This document shows positions 1 through 6,988 of a stretch of 16,656 bases of DNA, one piece after another; the first letter of the stretch is position 1; each line of letters begins with the position of its first letter. The notes beneath the pieces are model-generated. The model saw only the letters and a list, made by a program, of their open reading frames with translations, was not told the origin of the DNA and ran no database searches. The translations under genes and the position numbers were made by a program. This stretch comes from UBA668 sp043721915 (GTDB lineage Bacteria > Actinomycetota > Acidimicrobiia > Acidimicrobiales > Ilumatobacteraceae), in assembly GCA_043721915.1 (NCBI GenBank), contig JAYSPV010000069.1:1-16656 (forward strand). The letters run 5' to 3'.

Positions 1-798
1 GGTCGCGCACACGTGCTCGGTGGCCGTAGCGATGGCAGAACGCACCAAACCCAGCCCGTTCAGCCCCGGCAGGGCATCGATGCGATCCTCGACCCGTTCG
101 ATCAGTTGTGCACCATCGCCTGAACCGAACAGGTACGCCGCGGCGAACGAGGTCTCTATCTTGGGTACGTCGCCGCTGCCGACGACTGCCCACTCGTGCT
201 GCAGGAACCACTTGGTGACCCGCTGCGCACGGCGATCGCCGTCGAGCAGATCGCGCGCCGAGCTGGCGTAGTAGGCGCCATGGCGCCCCTCTTGGCGCAT
301 GATCCGCCCGAGCAACTCGGTGAGCACCGCATGGTCTGCCACCTGTGCCAGCCGGTTGTACGCGGCATTCGCCGTCCACTCGTTGATGGCCCCCCACGTC
401 ATGTGCACCGCGGGGAACCTGCGCACCACGTGACCGAGCGTCCAGAACATCGCCGGGCTCCAGAACAGGTAGCGCTTGTTGAAGCGCCGCATCGCGGTGA
501 GGCGCACATCGTGGGCCGGCAGGTCGTGCATCGCGAGCACACGGCCCAGGGCCTGGCCGTGCCAGTACTCCTCGTAGTTCCACAGCGTGAGGAACGCGGT
601 GAACTGCGGGTCCTTCCATGCCGGCGTCATCAACAATTCGCGGGTGTACAGGACCGTCTGATACTCGATGTCGTGCATGTACTCGATGCAGCGCAACACG
701 TCGGGGTGCAGCGGTTCGCGTCGGAACACTTCGAAGTCGAGGTCGTCGGTCTTCAGCCGGCCACCCTGCTCTTGGAACTTCTCGATGGGTATCGCCAT
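1..798 (-). CDS. Ferritin-like di-iron protein, acyl-ACP desaturase-like (3' end outside window)
   Basis: The frame is open from an ATG at 798 to the window edge, giving 266 codons without a stop, so the C-terminus is missing. A ribosome site GAAGG (minus strand of 805-809) lies 6 nt before the ATG. The protein has the metal-ligand pattern of soluble acyl-ACP desaturases and related ferritin-like proteins: YEEYWHG (Glu77, His80), then NEWTANAAY (Glu140), then RQEGRHGAYY (Glu170, His173). These correspond to the EENRHG, Glu and DEKRHE positions of plant and mycobacterial DesA enzymes. It is probably a cytosolic helical bundle holding two irons and acting as an oxidase or desaturase. The acyl substrate is not shown by sequence, and it could equally be a DesA-like protein of other function. 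It is divergent from the flavin reductase at 858, with 59 bp between the starts. I am fairly sure of the fold and unsure of the reaction. Confidence 0.72.
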   Translation of the reverse strand, partial: MAIPIEKFQEQGGRLKTDDLDFEVFRREPLHPDVLRCIEYMHDIEYQTVLYTRELLMTPAWKDPQFTAFLTLWNYEEYWHGQALGRVLAMHDLPAHDVRLTAMRRFNKRYLFWSPAMFWTLGHVVRRFPAVHMTWGAINEWTANAAYNRLAQVADHAVLTELLGRIMRQEGRHGAYYASSARDLLDGDRRAQRVTKWFLQHEWAVVGSGDVPKIETSFAAAYLFGSGDGAQLIERVEDRIDALPGLNGLGLVRSAIATATEHVCAT

Positions 799-857
799 AT
801 CGAGCCTTCGTCGCGGCCGGAAATACGGATCGCACGACTGTACCCCATACTGTCTCG

Positions 858-1430
858 ATGATTTCCCAAGGATTCCGAGCCATCGCTTTCAGCGGAAGTC
901 TGCGTCACGGCTCCACCAACACGGGCCTGATCAGGCTGGCCCAGCGGATCGCGCCACCCGAGCTGTCGATCGAGATCATCGACTGGGTCGACGAGCTGCC
1001 GTGGATGAACCCGGATCTGGAAGCAGCGCCGCCGGAGCCTGTGGCGCGGTGGTGGGCTGCGCTGCGCGAAGCCGACGCGCTCATCGTCGGCATGCCGGAG
1101 TACAACGCCTGCCCCACAGGGTTGGCGAAGAACGCTCTCGATTGGGCCACGCGGCCGCCTCACGATCGGGCGATCCAGGGCACCGTGGTCGCGTTCATGA
1201 GCTCGGCCGGCGGGTCGGGTGGCGCCAACGGGCAGGACAACATCGGTCGACTGCTGGGCTACATGGGCGCGACCGTGGTCGTCGAACCCCCGGTTCGGCT
1301 GTCGGGTGTCGGCGGCAGCTTCGACGCCGAGGGCAATACGGACGATGTAGCGATCGTCGACGCGGTGGCAGCAAAGCTGCGTGCCGTCGTCGAGGCGCTC
1401 ACGTTGCGCGACGCTCAACCGGAACCGTAA
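858..1430 (+). CDS. NADPH-dependent FMN reductase family protein
   Basis: This 190-aa flavodoxin-like protein carries the phosphate-binding loop GSLRHGSTN (residues 13-21) and the PEYN flavin-side motif (80-83), followed by GLAKNALDW. Both are hallmarks of the NAD(P)H-dependent FMN reductase family (PF03358; azoreductase/ChrR/SsuE-like). It probably uses NADPH to reduce bound or free FMN, and so quinones or azo compounds, in the cytoplasm; the electron acceptor cannot be told. An open frame continues upstream to 618, but similarity to the family starts only at ATG 858, and upstream DNA is coding on the other strand. A CATACT box 6 nt before this ATG gives a leaderless-type start. The neighbouring divergent di-iron protein might use electrons from a flavin reductase, but this is only inference from adjacency. 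Confidence 0.85.
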   Translation: MISQGFRAIAFSGSLRHGSTNTGLIRLAQRIAPPELSIEIIDWVDELPWMNPDLEAAPPEPVARWWAALREADALIVGMPEYNACPTGLAKNALDWATRPPHDRAIQGTVVAFMSSAGGSGGANGQDNIGRLLGYMGATVVVEPPVRLSGVGGSFDAEGNTDDVAIVDAVAAKLRAVVEALTLRDAQPEP

Positions 1431-1445
1431 GGACTGCAGCGCAGG

Positions 1446-2339
1446 TCAGACGGTGGCGAAGTCGAGCCCGGCGGCGTCCTCGAAGCCGCAACGGGTGTAC
1501 TCCCTGACGCACGGGTTGCCGGTCAGCACCCACAGCTGTGGAGGCGACGAGGCACCGAGCGCGACGATCATCGAGGCGGTGGTGACCTGCACTCCCTCCA
1601 CGTGCATGCACACGCTCCAACCCTCCTCACCACATTCGTGCGAGCGGAGATGTGCCTGCAACAGGTCGACGGTGACCGGGCGACGTGACAGCACCATCCG
1701 CGAGGCATCCAGTCGCGGATCGACCAGCGTCGCCACCGGCTGGCGGGGATGACGATGGAGGGCGTCGAAGGCCGCGATGGTGGTTCGGTTCGAGATCGCA
1801 CGCACATCCTCGACCTGTTCCACTGCCCAGTCGCGCCCACTCGTGTCGATGACGAATGCGCTGGACGCGTCGGCCACCAGGAACGAGTTCCAGTACGGCC
1901 GGCCAGCGGGCACGAGCTCGAGGTCGTGGCCACTGCCTCCCTGCCCGTGACGTTCGAGGAGGGAGGTGATCAACTCCACCGCATCAGCAGCGGCGGTAGT
2001 CCTCTCGAGTGCGAGCCGCACCAGGTCCATCCCGGTGAGGCCCACGGTGGCGCCTCGCGGATCGAGCGTCGTGTACACCGTGGTGTTACCGATCGCGACG
2101 CCGGCCTCGTTGACGCCGTGCTCGGCGCCCCAGCACCAGACAGGGCGCGAGAGCACGCACGCAAGGGTGGCGCCGGCGTGAGGTGGCACGTCGATGTGCG
2201 TGACCCGTAGCGGGCCGGTGTCCGCGCGCGGTGCCGACCAGTGGATGACCTGTCGTTCGCCGGGCGGGCGATCACTGTTCTTCGCAAACAGGGTGGTGGC
2301 ACCGGTGGCAGCCGGCAGCGCGACGAGACAGTCGCACAT
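1446..2339 (-). CDS. Secernin / peptidase C69-family N-terminal nucleophile hydrolase
   Basis: This 297-aa protein opens MCDCLVALP and continues FAKNSDRPPGE (Asn21, Asp23, Arg24). That is the start of the secernin/dipeptidase A family (C69), in which an N-terminal Cys freed by processing is the nucleophile of an Ntn hydrolase. Two cysteines compete for that role: Cys2 fits the usual bacterial MCDT start, while Cys4 aligns with the CFVAF cysteine of human secernin-1. Other family-like segments are WCWGAEHGVNEAGVAIGN and the RAISNRTTI region. It likely cleaves short peptides or amide bonds in the cytoplasm; the substrate is unknown. Its ATG overlaps the stop of the upstream gene by one base (TGATG), so translation is probably coupled and the gene belongs to the gpsA operon. 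It ends 15 bp from the convergent flavin reductase. Confidence 0.82.
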   Translation of the reverse strand: MCDCLVALPAATGATTLFAKNSDRPPGERQVIHWSAPRADTGPLRVTHIDVPPHAGATLACVLSRPVWCWGAEHGVNEAGVAIGNTTVYTTLDPRGATVGLTGMDLVRLALERTTAAADAVELITSLLERHGQGGSGHDLELVPAGRPYWNSFLVADASSAFVIDTSGRDWAVEQVEDVRAISNRTTIAAFDALHRHPRQPVATLVDPRLDASRMVLSRRPVTVDLLQAHLRSHECGEEGWSVCMHVEGVQVTTASMIVALGASSPPQLWVLTGNPCVREYTRCGFEDAAGLDFATV

Positions 2340-3559
2340 CAGCTGAACGAGACGCCATCCGCAGGCACGACACCGGGTGGCTGCGGCCAGAGTGCCTCAC
2401 CAGCTGTCTCGCTCGTCGTCCACACGGGGGCGATGACCGGTGACGTCAGCGCCACCGACTCGCCGGCGAGCTCCCACAGCACTGCGGGTCGCGCACCGTG
2501 CCACCGGATCGCGAATGAGATGGTCCCGGCGCCGCCCGTGGGAAGCCCGAACACCTCGAAGTGGTTGCCCTCCCAGCCGGCTGGCAGCCCGGCGGGCAAC
2601 AACTGGGCCGATGCCGCTGCCGGGGTCACCAGCGTGCGCTCCACCCAGGCGACGAATCGGGCCGAGTCGTCGGGCGCTGCGGCAGGCAGCACGGTCGAGT
2701 TCTGCATGGCACCCCGGAACGCAACGAGGTCGCGCCGGGCGCGGGCATCGCCGACGGCGGCGAGCACGTGATCCACGGCATCGATCGCGGCGTCCAGCGC
2801 CCAGTCGTGCGGCGCCACCTTCGCCGCGACCTCCAACGAATGCGCCACATCGGCCAGCCATGGTTCGGCTCGCTCACCCATGCGCACCAGTTGGCCGACA
2901 GCAAGCAGGAAACCCACCGGGTCGGTATCTGGGTGGGCCGGGCCGACCAGCGACAGCTCACAGCGCTCGGCGACGACACGCTCGGTGAGCACCGGGTCGG
3001 GCAACGCCAACCGGCTGGCGCGCTCGACCGTCGCCGCCCATCCGCGCACCACGCCGTCGACGGCGGGCAACCCGCCCGGGAGCGCGCCCGCGGCGGAACC
3101 GTCGTGCGCGATCGCGACGGTGAGCGTGGAGCGGTGTCCGATCGGAAAGGCGACGCTCCCGGACGGCAGCGAGATGCCCTCGATCGGCGCACTCGGTGGC
3201 CGCGTCGACAGCAACCGACCATGCGTGAACGCGACGGCGATGGGCAACGGCGACGCGTTCTCCACCTCGATGATCGTGAGACCACCGCGCCCGGCGACCG
3301 AGTAGACCCGCTGCACTGCATCGCCATCGGGGATGCGGACGCGCGTCTCCACCACCGCCGTGCCCTCCACGCGCTGCTGACGCACGGCGGCTTCGCGTTG
3401 GGGGCTGTGCCAGCGGTCGTCGGCGGCGATGTGCCAGTCGAGCGTGGGTTCACCGGCCGCCCACGGCTCGATCGCACCCCACTCGGTGACGGTTGCCCGC
3501 CACCCACCACCGGTGACACCCGTGGTGATGCCGTGTGCCGTGCTCGCTGCGTCGCTCAT
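2339..3559 (-). CDS. Unrecognised protein, middle gene of the gpsA operon
   Basis: I do not recognise this 406-aa protein. It has no signal peptide, membrane segment or obvious catalytic motif. Residues about 20-170 look like a beta-sandwich: alternating strands with TVTEWGAIEPW, TAVVETRVRIP and GLTIIEVENASPLPIAVAF. Residues about 215-310 are alpha-helical, and a last beta-like part (FEVFGLPTGG, ISFAIRWHG, AVLWELAG) closes the protein. A beta-sandwich followed by a helical part recalls accessory domains of glycoside hydrolases, but I see no catalytic acid pair, so this is only a structural guess. The start is ATG 3559, 8 nt after the gpsA stop, with GGAG upstream. An open frame running back to 4690 is a shadow through gpsA. 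The stop overlaps the secernin start (TGATG), so the two products are probably made together and may cooperate. Confidence 0.75.
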   Translation of the reverse strand: MSDAASTAHGITTGVTGGGWRATVTEWGAIEPWAAGEPTLDWHIAADDRWHSPQREAAVRQQRVEGTAVVETRVRIPDGDAVQRVYSVAGRGGLTIIEVENASPLPIAVAFTHGRLLSTRPPSAPIEGISLPSGSVAFPIGHRSTLTVAIAHDGSAAGALPGGLPAVDGVVRGWAATVERASRLALPDPVLTERVVAERCELSLVGPAHPDTDPVGFLLAVGQLVRMGERAEPWLADVAHSLEVAAKVAPHDWALDAAIDAVDHVLAAVGDARARRDLVAFRGAMQNSTVLPAAAPDDSARFVAWVERTLVTPAAASAQLLPAGLPAGWEGNHFEVFGLPTGGAGTISFAIRWHGARPAVLWELAGESVALTSPVIAPVWTTSETAGEALWPQPPGVVPADGVSFS

Positions 3560-3567
3560 CGCTGTGT

Positions 3568-4563
3568 TTACTCCATCTCGCTCTTGCGGGTGCGTTGCAT
3601 CAACGAGCCGAGAGCCTCGCGGGCGGGAAGGCCGTGATGGCACACGGCCACGATCTGTTCGGTGATCGGCATGTCGACGCCGTACCGGCGGGCCAGGTCG
3701 AGCACGCTCGGTGAGCTCTTGACGCCTTCTGCGACCATGTTCATCGAGGCCAGAACCTCCTCGATCGACTTGCCCTGACCCAACTCGAAGCCGACCATGT
3801 TGTTGCGGCTCTGCTTCGACGAGCAGGTGGCGATCAGATCGCCCATCCCGGCCAGCCCGGCGAAGGTGGCTGCCTGCCCACCCATTGCAATCCCGAGGCG
3901 AGTCATCTCGGCCAGCCCGCGGGTGATCAGGGTGGCCCGAGTGTTGTCGCCGAAGCCCATGCCCTCCGCCATTCCGGCGGCGATGGCGATGACGTTCTTG
4001 ACAACACCCCCCACCTCGCACCCGACGACGTCGCCATTCGAGTAGATCCTCAGGCTGGGGCGACCGAAGATGCGCTGCAGTTCGGCAGAGATGTCGTTGT
4101 CGTCGATCGCCACCACGCTGGCCGCCGGCTGACCCGAGAGGATCTCCTTGGCAAGGTTGGGGCCGGTGAGAACAGCCACGGGGTGACCGGGCATCTCGTC
4201 GCGCGTCACCTCGCTCATCCGTTTGCGCGAACTGCGCTCGAGGCCCTTCGTGAGGCTGACGATCGGCACCCACGGGCGCAGGTACGGAGCCGCCTCGGCG
4301 GCAACTTCGCGATAGCCGTGCGACGGAACGGCCATCACCAGCACATCGGCGTGGGAGACCGCATCGGCCAGCGAGGACGTGGCCCGCAACTGCTCGGGCA
4401 GCGTGAACTGCGGCAGGTAGTCGGTGTTGACGTGATCGGTGTTGATCGAGTCGGCCAGCGCCTCGCGCCGGGCCCACAGCATCGTCGGGGTGTTGACCGC
4501 GGCAAGCGCTGCAACGGTGGTGCCCCACGAACCTGCCCCGATGACCGCCACCTTGATCGTCAT
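3568..4563 (-). CDS. gpsA: Glycerol-3-phosphate dehydrogenase [NAD(P)+]
   Basis: This 331-aa protein is the normal length of GpsA, which reduces dihydroxyacetone phosphate to sn-glycerol 3-phosphate for phospholipid synthesis in the cytoplasm. The Rossmann loop is GAGSWGT (residues 9-15). Further motifs are SLTKGLE (103-109), GPNLAKE (134-140, Lys139), GGVVKN (185-190 with the catalytic Lys189), NTRATLITRGLAEM (207-220), GLAGMGDL (236-243) and TCSSKQSRN (247-255). All key residues are present. It is first in a three-gene operon with the unrecognised protein and the secernin. The ATG lies 7 nt after TACGCT on the minus strand, so the mRNA is probably leaderless. It diverges from cofC, with only 50 bp between the start codons. 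Confidence 0.96.
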   Translation of the reverse strand: MTIKVAVIGAGSWGTTVAALAAVNTPTMLWARREALADSINTDHVNTDYLPQFTLPEQLRATSSLADAVSHADVLVMAVPSHGYREVAAEAAPYLRPWVPIVSLTKGLERSSRKRMSEVTRDEMPGHPVAVLTGPNLAKEILSGQPAASVVAIDDNDISAELQRIFGRPSLRIYSNGDVVGCEVGGVVKNVIAIAAGMAEGMGFGDNTRATLITRGLAEMTRLGIAMGGQAATFAGLAGMGDLIATCSSKQSRNNMVGFELGQGKSIEEVLASMNMVAEGVKSSPSVLDLARRYGVDMPITEQIVAVCHHGLPAREALGSLMQRTRKSEME

Positions 4564-4570
4564 GGGTCAC

Positions 4571-4576
4571 AGCGTA
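4571..4576 (-). promoter_or_regulatory. -10 element of gpsA (leaderless)
   Basis: The minus strand reads TACGCT, then seven bases (GTGACCC), then the gpsA ATG. The TAnnnT box at this distance puts the transcription start at or next to the start codon, the leaderless arrangement common in actinobacteria. No -35 consensus is visible. Confidence 0.6.
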
Positions 4577-4600
4577 GGCCGCGGCGAGGGCGGCGGCCCC

Positions 4601-4606
4601 TACGAT
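4601..4606 (+). promoter_or_regulatory. -10 element of cofC (leaderless), back-to-back with the gpsA promoter
   Basis: TACGAT is followed by seven bases and then GTG 4614, predicting a leaderless mRNA. The box lies only 24 bp from the gpsA -10 on the other strand, so each promoter's -35 region falls on or next to the other's -10. If the upstream ATG 4605 were the true start, this box would overlap it, which is one reason to prefer GTG 4614. Confidence 0.55.
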
Positions 4607-4613
4607 GCCCGCT

Positions 4614-5231
4614 GTGAACCCCGTGGTGCTCGTGCCGGTGAAGGCATTCTCCGATGCCAAAGCCCGCCTTGCGCCGGTGCTGTCGCCCACAGAGCGTCAT
4701 GCGCTGGCGCGCTGGACCGCCGAGCGGGTGGTGGCCGCCGCCGGCGAACTGGCCGTGTTCGTGGCCTGCGACGACGACGAGGTCGCCGAGTGGGCCGCCG
4801 GGCACGGTGCCACCGTGCTGTGGCACCCCGGTGTCGGCCTCAATGCGGCTGTCAACCGCAGCGTCGCAGAACTGCGCGAACGCGACGTACGTCACGTGAT
4901 CGTCGCTCACGGCGACCTGCCACGGCCGACCCCGCTGGCTGCCGTGGCCACCGAGGGCACCATCGTGCTGGTGCCCGACGCCCGCAGCGACGGCACCAAC
5001 GTCGCTGCCGTGCCCACCGACGCACCGTTCCAGTTCGCGTACGGCGCCGGCTCGTTCCCTCGCCACCTCGCGCTCGCGATCGCCGGCGGCTTCGCCGTTC
5101 GGGTGCATCGCGACACGCTGCTCGCCATCGACATCGACGTTCCATCCGATCTGACGCACCCGCTGGTGCAGGAGGTGCTGCCACCGTGGCTGCCAACGAA
5201 CCGGGCCAACCCGACACCACACATGCGCTGA
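4614..5231 (+). CDS. cofC: 2-phospho-L-lactate / phosphoenolpyruvate guanylyltransferase (coenzyme F420 biosynthesis)
   Basis: This protein of about 205 aa belongs to the CofC/FbiD family, which joins GMP from GTP to 2-phospholactate (archaea) or phosphoenolpyruvate (actinobacteria, where it is called FbiD). The product is the activated precursor used by FbiA/CofD. Visible family motifs are the nucleotide-binding start VPVKAFSDAKARLAPVLS, AHGDLPRP (the metal/GTP region), LVPDARSDGTN, FAYGAGSFPRH and DIDVPSDL. I chose GTG 4614 because TACGAT lies 7 nt before it; ATG 4605 in the same frame would add three residues. The last 46 bp overlap the next gene, whose ribosome site lies inside cofC. No other F420 genes are in the window. 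The protein is cytoplasmic. Confidence 0.92.
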   Translation: MNPVVLVPVKAFSDAKARLAPVLSPTERHALARWTAERVVAAAGELAVFVACDDDEVAEWAAGHGATVLWHPGVGLNAAVNRSVAELRERDVRHVIVAHGDLPRPTPLAAVATEGTIVLVPDARSDGTNVAAVPTDAPFQFAYGAGSFPRHLALAIAGGFAVRVHRDTLLAIDIDVPSDLTHPLVQEVLPPWLPTNRANPTPHMR

Positions 5232-5953
5232 TCACTCGCAACCTGTCCGTGCCGTCATCCGCGCTGGCGATCGGGGCGCATCCCGACGACGTCGAGTTCG
5301 GGTGCGGCGCCACGTTGGCGAAGTGGGCCGCCGCCGGCTGCGTCGTCCACCACCTCGTGCTCACCGACGGTTCGAAGGGCACCTGGAACCCCGACGCAGA
5401 TGTGCCGGCACTGATCGTCACCCGCCAGCACGAGCAGCGCGAAGCTGCGCGACGCCTGGGCGGCGCACAGGCGGGCGAGGTGGTCTTCCTGGGCCGCGTG
5501 GACGGCGAACTGCAGAACGACCTTCCGCTGCGCGGCGAGGTGGCGCGCGTGATCCGCGAGCTTCGCCCGCAGGTGATCCTCGCCCACGATCCGTGGAAGC
5601 GGTACCGGCTGCACCCCGATCATCGCGAGGCAGGTTTGCTCGCCTGCGACGGAATCGTCGCCGCGCGCGATCCGCACTTCTTCAAAGAGCACCGCCTCGC
5701 CTCGCACCGCCCCGAGACCCTGCTGCTGTGGGAGGCCGACACCGTCCATCACGCCGAGGACGTCACCGGCTTCATCGACACGAAGCTGCACGCGTTGGCG
5801 GCCCACGAGAGTCAGTTCGAGAGCACGATGAAGGCGGTCGACGAAGAACAGATGGGTGCCTTTCGCGAGCGGATCACCACCCGTCTCAGCGGCTTCGGCG
5901 CGCAGTACGGGTTCGGCGCAGCGGAAGTGTTCGCGAGGATCAGCGACCTGTAG
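5186..5953 (+). CDS. PIG-L / LmbE-family N-acetylglucosaminyl-type deacetylase
   Basis: This 255-aa zinc hydrolase belongs to the LmbE/PIG-L family, which includes mycothiol enzymes MshB and Mca and various sugar deacetylases. The first metal motif is AIGAHPDDVEFGCGA (HPDD at residues 32-35 plus Glu37), and the second is HPDH (143-146). LTDGSKG and PQVILAHDP lie between. I took GTG 5186 because AGGAGGT sits 10 nt upstream; GTG 5249 in the same frame is a shorter alternative, since the family usually begins close to the HPDD strand. The long open frame back to 4439 is a shadow of cofC. It overlaps cofC by 46 bp, so the two are co-transcribed. It ends 40 nt before a hairpin-plus-T terminator. 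It probably removes an acetyl group from an amino sugar or thiol conjugate; the substrate is not decided by sequence. Confidence 0.88.
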   Translation: MAANEPGQPDTTHALITRNLSVPSSALAIGAHPDDVEFGCGATLAKWAAAGCVVHHLVLTDGSKGTWNPDADVPALIVTRQHEQREAARRLGGAQAGEVVFLGRVDGELQNDLPLRGEVARVIRELRPQVILAHDPWKRYRLHPDHREAGLLACDGIVAARDPHFFKEHRLASHRPETLLLWEADTVHHAEDVTGFIDTKLHALAAHESQFESTMKAVDEEQMGAFRERITTRLSGFGAQYGFGAAEVFARISDL

Positions 5954-5993
5954 CGCTGCGTCCGTGGACACGTCGACGACGGTCGACCGATGC

Positions 5994-6023
5994 CCCGAAC
6001 GAGGACCCACCTCGTTCGGGTTT
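5994..6023 (+). terminator. Intrinsic terminator of the cofC-deacetylase operon
   Basis: CCCGAACGAGG (5994-6004) and CCTCGTTCGGG (6010-6020) form a perfect 11-bp GC-rich stem with a 5-nt loop, followed by TTT. It lies 40 nt after the deacetylase stop on the plus strand, the right place and orientation for a Rho-independent terminator, although the T run is short. Confidence 0.75.
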
Positions 6024-6029
6024 CACGGA

Positions 6030-6080
6030 TGACAGGTTTCCCTGCGCGAGGGTTTGGTCGCGGCGCAGGGAAACCTGTCA
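6030..6080. repeat. Perfect 18-bp inverted repeat between convergent genes
   Basis: TGACAGGTTTCCCTGCGC (6030-6047) is repeated in reverse complement at 6063-6080, with a 15-nt loop. It follows the hairpin at 5994-6023 and precedes the stop of the convergent gene at 6130. No T run follows on either strand, so it is not a standard terminator. It may still stop transcription coming from the right, or be a dispersed intergenic palindrome. Confidence 0.7.
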
Positions 6081-6129
6081 ACGCGGAAAGCCAACCATGC
6101 CTGCGGCTGCCAAGCCTCGTCGCCGAGGC

Positions 6130-6906
6130 TCAGCCAGCGAACTGGCCCGGGGCGCGGCCGCCACCGGGGTCGCCGGCGAAGGCCTGGGCGATGCCGATCC
6201 ACTCCTGCGCCGCGCCGCCTTCGACCACGAGTGATGTGTCGGAGTGGTGGCACCGCTGCGTCACAACGAGGCAGAAGTCGAGCGCCTTGCCCCGGACGCT
6301 GTCGGCTGCGGGCTCGCCCCACTCCCACAGGGTGCCGTCGGGTGCGGTCAGGCCGACGTACACGGGCGCCTCGGGCAGTGGCAGCGAGTTGATCAGGTAG
6401 CTGAACGGACGGGCACGCACGCCGATGTGAGCGACATGCTTCAGCCGTGCAGTCGCTGGCCGAGTGACGCCGAGTGTGTCGGCCACGTCCTGGCCGTGGG
6501 CCCACGTTTCCATCAGGCGGGCAGTGATGAAGCTGCGCGCCGCCATTGCCGGGCCGTACCACGGCACACGCGAGGAAGGATTCGCTGTGCGGGCCAACGC
6601 GATGAGGTCGTCGCGATCCGCACGCCACGCGGCCAGCAGTTCGGCACCGGTGATCGCACGACCGGGCTCGACGGAGGCGTGGGTGCCGCCTGACGCCATC
6701 AACCACTGCATGTCGGCGGCGAAGGCTTCGGGGTCGCGCAACGCCATCGCAGCACGCTGATCGAAGAACCACAGATGACTGATCTGGTCACGGATCGACC
6801 AACTGGCGGCAGGCGTCGGTAGCGACCACTGCGCTTCGCTCAGCTCGGCGACCAGTTCCTCGAGCGCGCAGTGTTCGGCATGCAGGTCGTCGCAGATCGA
6901 GTCCAT
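6130..6906 (-). CDS. TIGR03084-like / mycothiol-dependent maleylpyruvate isomerase-like metal protein
   Basis: This 258-aa protein starts with a DinB/MDMPI-type four-helix bundle (residues 1 to about 150). Its likely metal ligands are His44 in ISHLWFFD and Glu133 and His137 in ETWAHGQDVADTLG, the His-Glu-His pattern of mycothiol-dependent maleylpyruvate isomerase and the actinobacterial TIGR03084 family. A second, mostly beta domain follows (VYVGLTAPDGTLWEWG, FCLVVTQRCHHSD). Members probably act on mycothiol adducts or small molecules in the cytoplasm; the substrate is unknown. I chose ATG 6906 because the alternative start at 6969 would place the terminator hairpin 6941-6967 inside the gene. 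AACACT lies 6 nt before this ATG, a possible leaderless -10. The gene is convergent with the deacetylase. Confidence 0.8.
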   Translation of the reverse strand: MDSICDDLHAEHCALEELVAELSEAQWSLPTPAASWSIRDQISHLWFFDQRAAMALRDPEAFAADMQWLMASGGTHASVEPGRAITGAELLAAWRADRDDLIALARTANPSSRVPWYGPAMAARSFITARLMETWAHGQDVADTLGVTRPATARLKHVAHIGVRARPFSYLINSLPLPEAPVYVGLTAPDGTLWEWGEPAADSVRGKALDFCLVVTQRCHHSDTSLVVEGGAAQEWIGIAQAFAGDPGGGRAPGQFAG

Positions 6907-6931
6907 GCCCACAGTGTTTCGCACGGCCCCC

Positions 6932-6967
6932 GAAAACGGCGAACGGGGGGCACGCGGCCCCCCGTTC
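6932..6967 (-). terminator. Terminator of the HU / PAKKA operon
   Basis: GAACGGGGGGC and GCCCCCCGTTC (arms 6941-6951 and 6957-6967) form a perfect 11-bp stem with a 5-nt loop, 21 nt after the stop of the PAKKA gene. On the minus strand GCCGTTTTC follows, a weak T run. It separates the nucleoid operon from the next minus-strand gene. Confidence 0.7.
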
Positions 6968-6988
6968 ACACACCGATCGAGCCGAGGC

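Noticed and set aside
618..857. N-terminal extension of the flavin reductase
   Set aside because: The segment lies antisense to the di-iron gene and shows no family similarity.
2339..4690. A 783-aa protein reading through gpsA into the unrecognised gene
   Set aside because: The first half is an out-of-phase reading of gpsA, rich in Arg and Gly. The real start is ATG 3559.
4439..5953. A 504-aa protein with the deacetylase at its end
   Set aside because: The upstream part is a shadow of gpsA/cofC with an Arg-rich, low-complexity composition. Family similarity begins only near 5250.
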